Positions 1-5,958 of a DNA stretch of 7,891 nt are shown here, in pieces. The position numbers and the translations under genes are program-made. Position 1 is the stretch's first letter, and each line of letters opens with the position of its first letter. Source of the stretch: Chloroflexota bacterium (lineage in GTDB: Bacteria; Chloroflexota; Anaerolineae; J102); NCBI GenBank assembly GCA_003353825.1, contig PIVW01000278.1, forward strand, positions 1 to 7,891. Reading direction: 5' to 3'. A model generated the notes under the pieces. The model made no database searches, had not been told where the DNA came from, and saw only the letters and a program-made list of their open reading frames with translations.

Positions 1-1
1 T

Positions 2-127
2 ATGGGGAGTAATTCCCCGGATCATGACAGTGGAATGGGTAGCGGCGGTATGGGGGGTAGCAGCGGTGGCGGCAACAGCGGCGGTGGTAACAGTGGCGGT
101 GGCGGACATGGTGGTGGAATGATGTAG
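2..127 (+). CDS. C-terminal end of a Gly/Ser/Asn-rich protein (partial)
   Basis: An open frame enters from the left edge and stops at TAG 125-127. The visible 41 residues are dominated by Gly, with Ser, Asn, Met and His, and include runs such as GGNSGGGNSGGGGHGGGMM. This is a low-complexity flexible tail. Such tails occur on secreted or surface proteins, RNA-binding proteins and others, so the function cannot be read from it. The ATG at 2-4 is in frame but is not preceded by anything visible, so the true start is presumed to lie outside the window. The repeated ggcggtggtaacagt-type units suggest growth by slippage. It could instead be a short fragment rather than the end of a full gene. Confidence 0.5.
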   Translation: MGSNSPDHDSGMGSGGMGGSSGGGNSGGGNSGGGGHGGGMM

Positions 128-150
128 AAAAATAGTCTCAGGATCGAATT

Positions 151-258
151 CTACTTCTGGACAATTGGAATTTCGGTCCTGAATCCAACATCATCAAAAC
201 TTTCCCATGGAAATCGCAATAACGCTTTCCCCTTCTCATCTGTTCTGGTTGCATCCAT
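151..258 (-). CDS. Possible 35-residue small ORF or gene-tail remnant
   Basis: A minus-strand frame runs from ATG (258-256) to TAG (153-151). It encodes MDATRTDEKGKALLRF followed by PWESFDDVGFRTEIPIVQK. The composition is balanced and protein-like, with an alternating charged/hydrophobic pattern, unlike a random frame. No ribosome site is seen, and its start sits at the foot of the hairpin at 258-300. It may be the decayed tail of a larger gene, since an upstream in-frame stop lies at 276-274. I do not recognise the family and it may not be coding. Confidence 0.2.
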   Translation of the reverse strand: MDATRTDEKGKALLRFPWESFDDVGFRTEIPIVQK

Positions 259-300
259 GACACACCTCAGGCTTCATGAATGTGAAGCCTGGTGATGTCA
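258..300. terminator. Hairpin in the spacer, possible weak terminator
   Basis: CAGGCTTCA (268-276) and TGAAGCCTG (283-291) form a perfect 9-bp stem around a 6-base loop. An outer TGACA/TGTCA pair (258-262 with 296-300) extends the arm past a small internal bulge. The rightward flank (tgcttctt) is only moderately T-rich, so intrinsic termination of the Gly-rich gene is possible but not demonstrated. A regulatory palindrome ahead of the next gene is an alternative. Confidence 0.35.
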
Positions 301-365
301 TGCTTCTTCAGGGTGCCCTGTACTTATAAGCCGAAATGTGAGAAAATCAGATTTTAGTATGGACG

Positions 366-1631
366 ATGACCACATTAACAACGATAACCCTTTATCATGT
401 TGCGGACTTTCAAAATCCGGGCAGTGTTTCGGATATTTTTGCCAGGCAGTTCGATAGCAACGGTATACATATCGGCGATGAAATCCCAATTGCCAATGAT
501 GGGCAGTACTTAGAAGAAGAGAGATATGATAACGAGCAATGGCCGGCTGTCACATATTCACATGATGAGTTCGAGATCAGTTGGATGACGATCGCCGACG
601 ATACGTTGGAACTTGGCGATCTAAAAACCAGCAGCTGTTATGACATCGCCGCCCGCACATATACAGAAACTATCAACCTGGCTGGCCCCAAATCACCTGA
701 TCTGGCAGGCTATACCGCGGCTCCCTCGCTGATCGATCCCTGGGGCAACAGGTACGATTGGTCCTGCCAACATGAGCCAGAAAGTCATGCAGTGGGCAAT
801 GGCGCCTTTGTGCACGTTTGGCACGATCACCGTGAACGCTTCGAACCTGCCGGGGACAAGTGGGCTTCAAAAGACATTTATGCTCAACTCAGACGTGATG
901 GCGATACTCTAATTCCGGGGGGATTGCTAGTATCACACGACACCGATCAAGAACGGCTTCCTTATCATCAAGAGAATCCCGATATCGCCGGCACTGAGAG
1001 CCGGATGCTCGTGGTATGGGAAGATGAACGGCACACAGACGCAGACTATCCAGACAAAACTGGCTACCGTGACGTTTACGGACGTTTTCTCTACTGGCAT
1101 GATTCGACGCTGACAACCGGCAGTGAAATCGAGCTGGCTTTGGGAATGAGTGGGGACTATGCGTTATCGCATCCTCGCGTGGGGTACATGCCGCATCGCG
1201 ATTTGTATGTGATCTTTTGGTCGAGGCAAACAGATCCGGCGGTACTTGAATATACTGTGGTCACCTCAAGTGGTAAAAGACTCCACGGTCCTACGCTAAT
1301 CACCGATACGTCTGCAACGGTCAGCCACGTGCACGACATCGCCTGCTCGCAGGATCATTGCGTCATCGTCTACCGCAAAGGGGATAACACCAAAAACATG
1401 TATGTCAACACTATGTCAGCACATGACTTTCAATTCGATAACGAAATCAGGCTAAGCGATGAGCGCGGACACCACACCTATCCCAAGATCCAGTTTGGCG
1501 AGCGGGTTGGGGATGTGACACAATTCTACACAGCGTATGTGGTCGACAACACCGTTGCCATCGCCCGTTTAGACGTTCGGCCCCTTGAGTTGACAGCTAC
1601 ACCAACCTCCACGCCTCAAGTCGATCGTTAG
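366..1631 (+). CDS. Beta-propeller-like repeat protein, probably lacking its N-terminus
   Basis: The 421-residue product consists of recurring beta-strand units of about 60-70 residues. Each pairs a strand of the LVVWEDER type with a DIYGR/DIFARQFD-type strand. Examples are DIFARQFDSNG (23-33), VHVWHDHR then DIYAQLRRDG (149-179), LVVWEDER then DVYGRFLYW (215-244), and YVIFWSRQT (281-289). These repeats are typical of large secreted surface proteins, often with propeller folds. The C-terminus ends in a Thr/Pro linker, TATPTSTPQ, of the kind that normally joins extracellular domains or a cell-wall anchor. Oddities: there is no signal peptide, no ribosome site before ATG 366, an in-frame stop only 25 bases upstream, and the frame opens almost inside a repeat. 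The linker is followed directly by a stop. I infer a truncated gene that may be non-functional. The specific ligand or role is unknown. Confidence 0.6.
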   Translation: MTTLTTITLYHVADFQNPGSVSDIFARQFDSNGIHIGDEIPIANDGQYLEEERYDNEQWPAVTYSHDEFEISWMTIADDTLELGDLKTSSCYDIAARTYTETINLAGPKSPDLAGYTAAPSLIDPWGNRYDWSCQHEPESHAVGNGAFVHVWHDHRERFEPAGDKWASKDIYAQLRRDGDTLIPGGLLVSHDTDQERLPYHQENPDIAGTESRMLVVWEDERHTDADYPDKTGYRDVYGRFLYWHDSTLTTGSEIELALGMSGDYALSHPRVGYMPHRDLYVIFWSRQTDPAVLEYTVVTSSGKRLHGPTLITDTSATVSHVHDIACSQDHCVIVYRKGDNTKNMYVNTMSAHDFQFDNEIRLSDERGHHTYPKIQFGERVGDVTQFYTAYVVDNTVAIARLDVRPLELTATPTSTPQVDR

Positions 1632-1676
1632 CACTCCGCAGTATTCAACCTGAGTTCGAAGTTTACATGGCGGTTG

Positions 1677-1731
1677 GTAGTAAGCGCTTTAGCGCTTGTG
1701 AGCATTGTGACAGCGCTAAAGCGCTTACTAC
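1677..1731. repeat. Perfect 20-bp inverted repeat, REP/BIME-like pair with GTAG heads
   Basis: Arms 1677-1696 and 1712-1731 are exact reverse complements around a 15-base spacer. Each arm starts, read from outside in, with GTAG, then T, then AAGCGCT-TT-AGCGCT. The latter is itself a small hairpin, because AGCGCT is its own reverse complement. There are therefore four AGCGCT copies and two nested levels of symmetry. GTAG followed by a short palindrome is the known signature of REP units moved by TnpA_REP (RAYT) transposases, and two inverted units form a BIME. It lies in the 113-bp gap between two convergent genes, the usual place for such elements. Neither side has a T run, so a classical terminator is less likely, although the cruciform or hairpin could still protect or end both transcripts. 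Confidence 0.75.
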
Positions 1732-1744
1732 AAACGAACGATTG

Positions 1745-3013
1745 TTATGGGCGCGGCATCTGCCTATAGGCTTGATCCAACAGGTTGATGGTGTGATAGA
1801 TGGGAAGGGCGTGGCCGTTATTGCCAAGGTGTGTTTGGATCTGCGTCAGGCAGCCGATATTGCCGGTAACAACCACTTCCGCCTCGGTATCAGCAATCTG
1901 CTGCGCTTTACGTTGGCCCAGTTGCTCGGCGATATCAGGCTGTTCGAGATTGTAGGTGCCTGCCGAACCGCAACACAAACCCCCATCATTCAATTCCACC
2001 ACCGACACGCCGGGAATGCTTGCCAGAAGATCGCGCGGGGCAGCGTGTACTCCTTGGGCGTGAAGCAAATGGCAAGCGTCGTGATAGGCAACCTTTACAG
2101 GTTTTTCAAAACCGACGGGAGGTACAAAACCTAGCTCATCTAAAAAGACTGTAATGTCTCTGACCTTAGCCGAAAACGCCAGTGCCCGTTCCTTGTCAGA
2201 TTCGTTTTCAAATAGATAACTGTACTCGCGCATACCTGAGCCACATCCGGCTGCGTTGGTGATGATCGCGTCCACATCATCTGGAAAAACGCCAAAGTTG
2301 TTTCGGGCCATCTGCAGGGCGTCCTCATTGTCACCGATATGCATGAGGATAGAACCACAACAGCCCTGCCTATCGGGAATCACCGTCTCTACACCATTTT
2401 CGGCCAGAACACGAAGTGTCGCCCAATTGATATCTGGCGAGAGCACCCGCTGTACACACCCGGCCAGTAGAGCCACGCGGGCGCGGCGTTCACCTATGGC
2501 TGGGTAAAATGTCGGCAGGGGCTCCGAAGTCGGCAGGGTATCGGGCAATAAGTCGAGCATAGCACTGAGGGTGGGGGGCATGGCTCGTTGTACAGGGCGG
2601 AAAGCACGACCCGTTTGCACAGCCCGGCGGAAGCGATTGGGAAATGGCAATGTCTCGACAATGAGTTTGCGCGACACCGTATCCATAAACGAATTCTGGC
2701 GCTCGTTGGCGCTGAGCGAACGATAGCCCATGAGCAGTTCACTATACTGTACGCCTGAGGGACAGGCAGTGACGCAACCCACACAGCCCAAACAGCGATC
2801 GATGTAAGGCTGGGCATCGATGACATCTATTTGCCTCTCCAAAACAGCTTTCATGAGATAGATCCGCCCGCGTGGTGAATCCATTTCTTCACCCAAGACC
2901 TGATAGGTCGGACAAGCAGATAGACAGAGACCGCAATGGACGCATGCCCCAATAGCATTTACCATCGAATTTGCATGGGCGCCGTGCTGTGAAGTGTCGA
3001 TGTTATGCTGCAT
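1745..3013 (-). CDS. glcF: Glycolate dehydrogenase iron-sulfur subunit GlcF
   Basis: The 422-residue protein is the electron-transfer subunit of GlcDEF. It passes electrons from the flavin subunits towards the membrane quinone pool. The N-terminal part holds two ferredoxin-type [4Fe-4S] motifs: C24-x2-C27-x2-C30-x3-C34-P and C74-x2-C77-x2-C80-x3-C84-P. Two cysteine-rich CCG domains follow, with GCCGS around 217-221 and LCCGS around 346-350, plus the NAAGCGSG and NIGC partners. Length is close to E. coli GlcF (about 407). Start: ATG 3013-3011 directly follows the glcE stop codon with no gap, and a clear GGAGG ribosome site lies inside the end of glcE. The two are therefore probably translationally coupled. 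It is the last gene of the operon. Related LldE/GlpC-type proteins share the CCG domains, but the neighbours favour GlcF. Confidence 0.93.
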   Translation of the reverse strand: MQHNIDTSQHGAHANSMVNAIGACVHCGLCLSACPTYQVLGEEMDSPRGRIYLMKAVLERQIDVIDAQPYIDRCLGCVGCVTACPSGVQYSELLMGYRSLSANERQNSFMDTVSRKLIVETLPFPNRFRRAVQTGRAFRPVQRAMPPTLSAMLDLLPDTLPTSEPLPTFYPAIGERRARVALLAGCVQRVLSPDINWATLRVLAENGVETVIPDRQGCCGSILMHIGDNEDALQMARNNFGVFPDDVDAIITNAAGCGSGMREYSYLFENESDKERALAFSAKVRDITVFLDELGFVPPVGFEKPVKVAYHDACHLLHAQGVHAAPRDLLASIPGVSVVELNDGGLCCGSAGTYNLEQPDIAEQLGQRKAQQIADTEAEVVVTGNIGCLTQIQTHLGNNGHALPIYHTINLLDQAYRQMPRP

Positions 3014-4102
3014 CTAAGCCTCCAGGAATTTACTTTCAGGATCAAGCGCCTGTTTGACACGCAGTGCCAGCGCCATACCACGGCGGACACCCAGATAGGG
3101 CCGTCCTGGCGGTCCGATGATCCGCTGTCCCACCAGACCTAGTTCTGTCAAAAAAGATTGCAGCGAGTCGATTTCATTTGTCGCCAGCCAGGCGATATTC
3201 ATTCCCACTGTGTACCGGCGTGGCGTCTGACCGAAATGTTCATCCAGGGAAGGCGCCATTTTGGGTAGAATCGGTATTTTTATCACCTGCCTACCATCCT
3301 CAACCCAGCCGAATTCACTGACATCGTGCCAGTAAGCCGTATCTAAAATGTTTTCGAGCACTTCAAAGGGAGCGAAATCTTGCTCGTCCAAAAATAGCTG
3401 AATACGCAGCATTCGCTCAGACACGACTTCTGCCACTCCACCTAACTTAATAGCGACTTGATAGTCGTCAGCCTTGGGAATGATATCTAGAGATTCGATC
3501 TCGAAGGGGGCGCCCGCCAGTCGATGCGCCGTCGCGAGCGCGGTATCAAGGTCGGGATAATTGACCAACAGCGTGGCAGAGGTTTGAGGACGGGGAAACA
3601 CTTTGAAACTCATCGATACAAGGACACCGTACCGCCCCAGGCTGCCCACCATGAATTTCGACAGATCGAAACCTGCAGCGTTTTTGACAACCTTGCCACC
3701 ACTCTTAACAAGCCGGCCCTGTCCGTCGATGAACTGCACGCCCAGGATGAAATCCCGAACGCCCCCATAGCGATATCGACCGGAGCCCGCGGTATTGGCA
3801 GCGACAGTTCCCCCAAGGGTCGCACCTTGTCCGGCCAGCAGAGGATCGAAAGGAAGATATTGGTTGTGTTTAGCAAGCACCTCTTGCACCTCCGCCACCG
3901 GTGTGCCGGCGTAAGCGGTGAAAGTATATTCGTCCGGCACGTATTCGATGATACCTGTGATCTTGCTCATATCCAGAATGTTGGCGCCGTTGGCGGCAGA
4001 GGAAAGTGCCGATTTGCTGCCGCCGCCAGTGGGAATAAGATCACTCTCAGCTGACACTATTTCCTGGACATCTTGTACGCTCGGTGGTTGAATTCGTCTC
4101 AT
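3014..4102 (-). CDS. glcE: Glycolate dehydrogenase FAD-binding subunit GlcE
   Basis: The 362-residue protein has a PCMH-type FAD-binding domain. It contains TGGGSK (25-30), the ATLGGTVAANTAG loop (94-106), the GlcE-typical GGKVVKNAAGFDL (135-147) and GSLGRYGVL (153-161). The C-terminus matches the family pattern, with a VKQALDP motif close to the end. E. coli GlcE is about 350 residues, so it is full length. GlcE resembles the N-terminal half of GlcD but lacks the FAD-oxidase_C region, and it is needed for activity together with GlcD and GlcF. Start ATG 4102-4100 has a weak AGGG eight bases upstream. It lies 56 bases downstream of the glcD stop and abuts glcF. No broken motifs are seen. Confidence 0.92.
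   Translation of the reverse strand: MRRIQPPSVQDVQEIVSAESDLIPTGGGSKSALSSAANGANILDMSKITGIIEYVPDEYTFTAYAGTPVAEVQEVLAKHNQYLPFDPLLAGQGATLGGTVAANTAGSGRYRYGGVRDFILGVQFIDGQGRLVKSGGKVVKNAAGFDLSKFMVGSLGRYGVLVSMSFKVFPRPQTSATLLVNYPDLDTALATAHRLAGAPFEIESLDIIPKADDYQVAIKLGGVAEVVSERMLRIQLFLDEQDFAPFEVLENILDTAYWHDVSEFGWVEDGRQVIKIPILPKMAPSLDEHFGQTPRRYTVGMNIAWLATNEIDSLQSFLTELGLVGQRIIGPPGRPYLGVRRGMALALRVKQALDPESKFLEA
3019..3023 (-). promoter_or_regulatory. Ribosome binding site of glcF within glcE
   Basis: On the minus strand GGAGG stands five bases before ATG 3013. It is formed by the last codons of glcE. With the glcE TAG touching the glcF ATG, this supports coupled translation and equal output of the two subunits. 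Confidence 0.8.
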
Positions 4103-4158
4103 ATCTGTAACCCTATCAGGTGGTGTTGATTGTCAAGGCAAGGATCGTAGATCGTACA

Positions 4159-5553
4159 TCAGTGAACCTGTTGAGAATCGGGAAACATCTTGCCACGATT
4201 GGCGATCTCTTTAGGATCGATCTGCCGGTGAATGGCGTGCATGGTCTCGAGGTCAATCTCCGAGAACATCGCCGGCATGTAAGTGCGCTTCTCCATTCCT
4301 ACGCCATGTTCTCCCGTAATGGTTCCGCCTAAGTCCACGCAAAGTTGCACGATTTTCCCTGCCAGTTCTTCGGCCATTTTCAACTCGCCGGCATGGTTGC
4401 CATTGTAAAGGATCAGCGGGTGGAGATTACCATCGCCTGCGTGAAAGACGTTTGCAATTCTGAGTCCATATTCTGCGCTCAGGCGACCGATCTCAGCGAG
4501 TGCTCGACCCAAATCACCACGCGGAACAACGCCATCCTGCACCAGATAATCGGGACTCAAACGCCCTACGGCAGAAAAGGCGCCCTTTCTCCCCTTCCAA
4601 ATCTTCATGCGCTCCTGGGCATTTGCGGCCACGCGCACTTCGACGGCGCCGGATGCTTCGATCAACGGCCGCAGCGCCACAAAATCTCTTTCCACCTGTT
4701 CGGCCTCGCCATCCAGTTCGATGATAAGCACGGCCGCAGCCCCCTGGGGATAGCCTGCCTGTACCGAGGCTTCGGCAGCCTGAATCGCCAACTCATCCAT
4801 GATCTCGATTGCGCCGGGCAGTAAACCGGACGCCACAACTTGCGCCACGGCATCACCGGCAGACTGCAAATCCTCATAGGCTGCCAACACGGTGCGGAAT
4901 TCTTCCGGCTTGGGCAGCAGGCGCACCGTCGCTTGCAGAGCGATGCCGAACAACCCCTCGCTACCTACAAAAAGCCCGACCAGATCCGGTCCAATTCCAT
5001 CGACGCCAGCACCTCCGCATTCGACCACCTCACCATCGGGCAACACCACTTTCAAGCCCAAAATGTGGTTGCTGGTCATGCCATATTTCAAGCAGTGGGT
5101 GCCACCAGAATTGAAGGCAATATTGCCACCAATCGTACAGACCGATTGGCTAGAAGGATCGGGGGCGTAGTAGAGCCCAAAAGGATCTGCCGCTTGTGAG
5201 ATATGTAAATTGATAACGCCCGCTTCGACAACGGCATAGCATTGCACAGGATCCAATTCGATGATGCGGTCCAGGCGATTGAGGGCGATGACAATGCCAT
5301 TCTCGACCGGTAGCGATCCCCCCGAAAGGCTTGTGCCGTTCCCCCTGGCAACAAAGGGCACCTCCGCCTCGTAGCACAGTCTTACAGTCTCGACGACTTC
5401 GTCCTGTTCCTCAGGTAGGACGACCGCCCATGGTTGGGAGCGGAAGGCCGTGAGAGCGTCTGATTCATAGACGAGTGTTTGCGCCGGTTGGGTCAACATG
5501 CGGTCTGTGGGGTAGATTTCCGATAACCTGGATAAAAAAGCTTGTGGCGTCAT
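4159..5553 (-). CDS. glcD: Glycolate dehydrogenase catalytic FAD subunit GlcD
   Basis: GlcD oxidises glycolate (to glyoxylate) or a related 2-hydroxyacid with FAD and hands electrons through GlcE/GlcF to quinone. From the chosen ATG the protein has 464 residues. The N-terminal FAD-binding domain includes [10 protein letters not shown] (70-79), [11 protein letters not shown] (141-151) and GSEGLFGI (197-204). The C-terminal FAD-oxidase_C domain carries HAGDGNLHP (371-379), [11 protein letters not shown] (413-423) and the closing [13 protein letters not shown]. Start: the frame opens further upstream at a TTG (5589), but ATG 5553-5551 is preceded by AGGGGG at five bases and begins MTPQAFL, as expected for the family, so I prefer it. 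It is first in the glcDEF operon and divergent from the acidic TPR-like gene. A D-lactate dehydrogenase role is possible for this fold, but adjacent glcE and glcF make glycolate more likely. Confidence 0.93.
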   Translation of the reverse strand: MTPQAFLSRLSEIYPTDRMLTQPAQTLVYESDALTAFRSQPWAVVLPEEQDEVVETVRLCYEAEVPFVARGNGTSLSGGSLPVENGIVIALNRLDRIIELDPVQCYAVVEAGVINLHISQAADPFGLYYAPDPSSQSVCTIGGNIAFNSGGTHCLKYGMTSNHILGLKVVLPDGEVVECGGAGVDGIGPDLVGLFVGSEGLFGIALQATVRLLPKPEEFRTVLAAYEDLQSAGDAVAQVVASGLLPGAIEIMDELAIQAAEASVQAGYPQGAAAVLIIELDGEAEQVERDFVALRPLIEASGAVEVRVAANAQERMKIWKGRKGAFSAVGRLSPDYLVQDGVVPRGDLGRALAEIGRLSAEYGLRIANVFHAGDGNLHPLILYNGNHAGELKMAEELAGKIVQLCVDLGGTITGEHGVGMEKRTYMPAMFSEIDLETMHAIHRQIDPKEIANRGKMFPDSQQVH

Positions 5554-5558
5554 CTGCG

Positions 5559-5564
5559 CCCCCT
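5559..5564 (-). promoter_or_regulatory. Ribosome binding site that sets the glcD start
   Basis: On the minus strand AGGGGG stands five bases before ATG 5553. The alternative TTG start at 5589 has no comparable site, so the shorter protein is favoured. Confidence 0.75.
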
Positions 5565-5621
5565 GAAGAGTGTAGGAATGCAATTTCAATAAAACCCGAA
5601 ACTTCTTGTGCTCCGGTCAGC

Positions 5622-5816
5622 TTAAGTTTCTGGTATTATTTGAGTCTCATTCCCATAACAAATGCTGTGTACAACTCCTGTCATGATTCGATACTCATCA
5701 ACGAACCACGAATAAGCAACGTTGCTTACAGCTACATTCTTCCAGATATCATAGCAGTTCGGCAAATTTGACGTTGCCAAACTGCGAGCCAAGCTGGTAA
5801 TGTGGTTCAGGGCCAT
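5622..5816 (-). CDS. Possible 64-residue small protein upstream of glcD
   Basis: A minus-strand frame starts at ATG 5816-5814, with GGAGG eight bases upstream (5825-5829), and ends at TAA 5624-5622. An earlier in-frame ATG at 5831 overlaps that ribosome site and is less likely. The product begins MALNHITSLARSLATSNL. It contains several Tyr, Trp and Cys residues, has no obvious membrane segment, and I do not recognise it. It would be co-directional with glcD, ending 68 bases before it. Against coding: two palindromes (5713-5728 and 5754-5785) lie inside it, and the presumed glcD promoter overlaps its end, which fits a control region instead. It may be a real small protein, a leader peptide, or chance. 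Confidence 0.3.
   Translation of the reverse strand: MALNHITSLARSLATSNLPNCYDIWKNVAVSNVAYSWFVDEYRIMTGVVHSICYGNETQIIPET
5633..5661 (-). promoter_or_regulatory. Candidate sigma70-type promoter of glcDEF
   Basis: On the minus strand TTGTTA (5661-5656) is followed after 17 bases by TAATAC (5638-5633). A better hexamer, AATAAT (5640-5635), sits at 15 bases. The match is moderate. It would give a leader of about 70 bases before the glcD ATG and places the 16-bp palindrome roughly 50 bases upstream of the -35. Confidence 0.35.
5713..5728. promoter_or_regulatory. Perfect 16-bp palindrome, likely operator
   Basis: TAAGCAACGTTGCTTA reads identically on both strands. The central CAACGTTG with a CG dyad resembles LacI/GalR-family operators, but the regulator is not in the window. 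It lies between the divergent glcD and acidic-protein genes, so it could control either. Confidence 0.45.
5754..5785. repeat. Inverted repeat with 12-bp arms in the divergent control region
   Basis: GCAGTTCGGCAA (5754-5765) pairs with TTGCCAAACTGC (5774-5785) with one mismatch around an 8-base loop. There is no T run after it on either strand. It may be a second regulator site or an RNA hairpin in a leader. It lies about 50 bases before the rightward promoter. Confidence 0.45.
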
Positions 5817-5834
5817 AACTGCAACCTCCATACC

Positions 5835-5864
5835 TTGCCATTTAAGTTCGCACCATAGGATAAT
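5835..5864 (+). promoter_or_regulatory. Sigma70-type promoter of the acidic TPR-like gene
   Basis: TTGCCA (5835-5840) and GATAAT (5859-5864) each match five of six consensus bases, with an 18-base spacer. Transcription would begin near 5871, giving a leader of about 88 bases. The -10 overlaps a minus-strand TATTAT (5865-5860), which has a weak TTGGTC 18 bases upstream, so the site could fire in both directions. Confidence 0.55.
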
Positions 5865-5869
5865 AGAAT

Positions 5870-5924
5870 TAAGTAAGGTACAAGACCAAGTTCTCTGTAT
5901 CTGTTCTAGCCCGTGCCTTACTTA
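5870..5924 (+). promoter_or_regulatory. Stem-loop at the start of the rightward transcript
   Basis: Arm TAAGTAAGGTAC (5870-5881) pairs with GTGCCTTACTTA (5913-5924), giving 12 bp including one G-T wobble around a 31-base loop. It begins at the predicted transcription start and ends 35 bases before the start codon. It might stabilise the mRNA 5' end or act as a regulatory leader. No known riboswitch class is recognised. Confidence 0.45.
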
Positions 5925-5958
5925 GCACTCAAACAATGCCTTTCCCCCGGTGATAGTG

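Noticed and set aside
59..117. Short GGN/GGT-rich repeats near the left edge as a CRISPR or regulatory array
   Set aside because: The units are in-frame Gly/Ser/Asn codons of low complexity with no spacers. They belong to the coding tail.
1667..2134. 155-residue + strand ORF over the end of glcF
   Set aside because: It starts at the edge of the inverted repeat and runs antisense to glcF CCG-domain sequence.
3524..4054. 176-residue + strand ORF inside glcE
   Set aside because: It is fully antisense to well-conserved glcE FAD-binding motifs and has no start signal.
5554..5589. Twelve-residue N-terminal extension of GlcD from a TTG start
   Set aside because: TTG 5589 has no ribosome site, while ATG 5553 has AGGGGG at five bases and gives the family-typical N-terminus.
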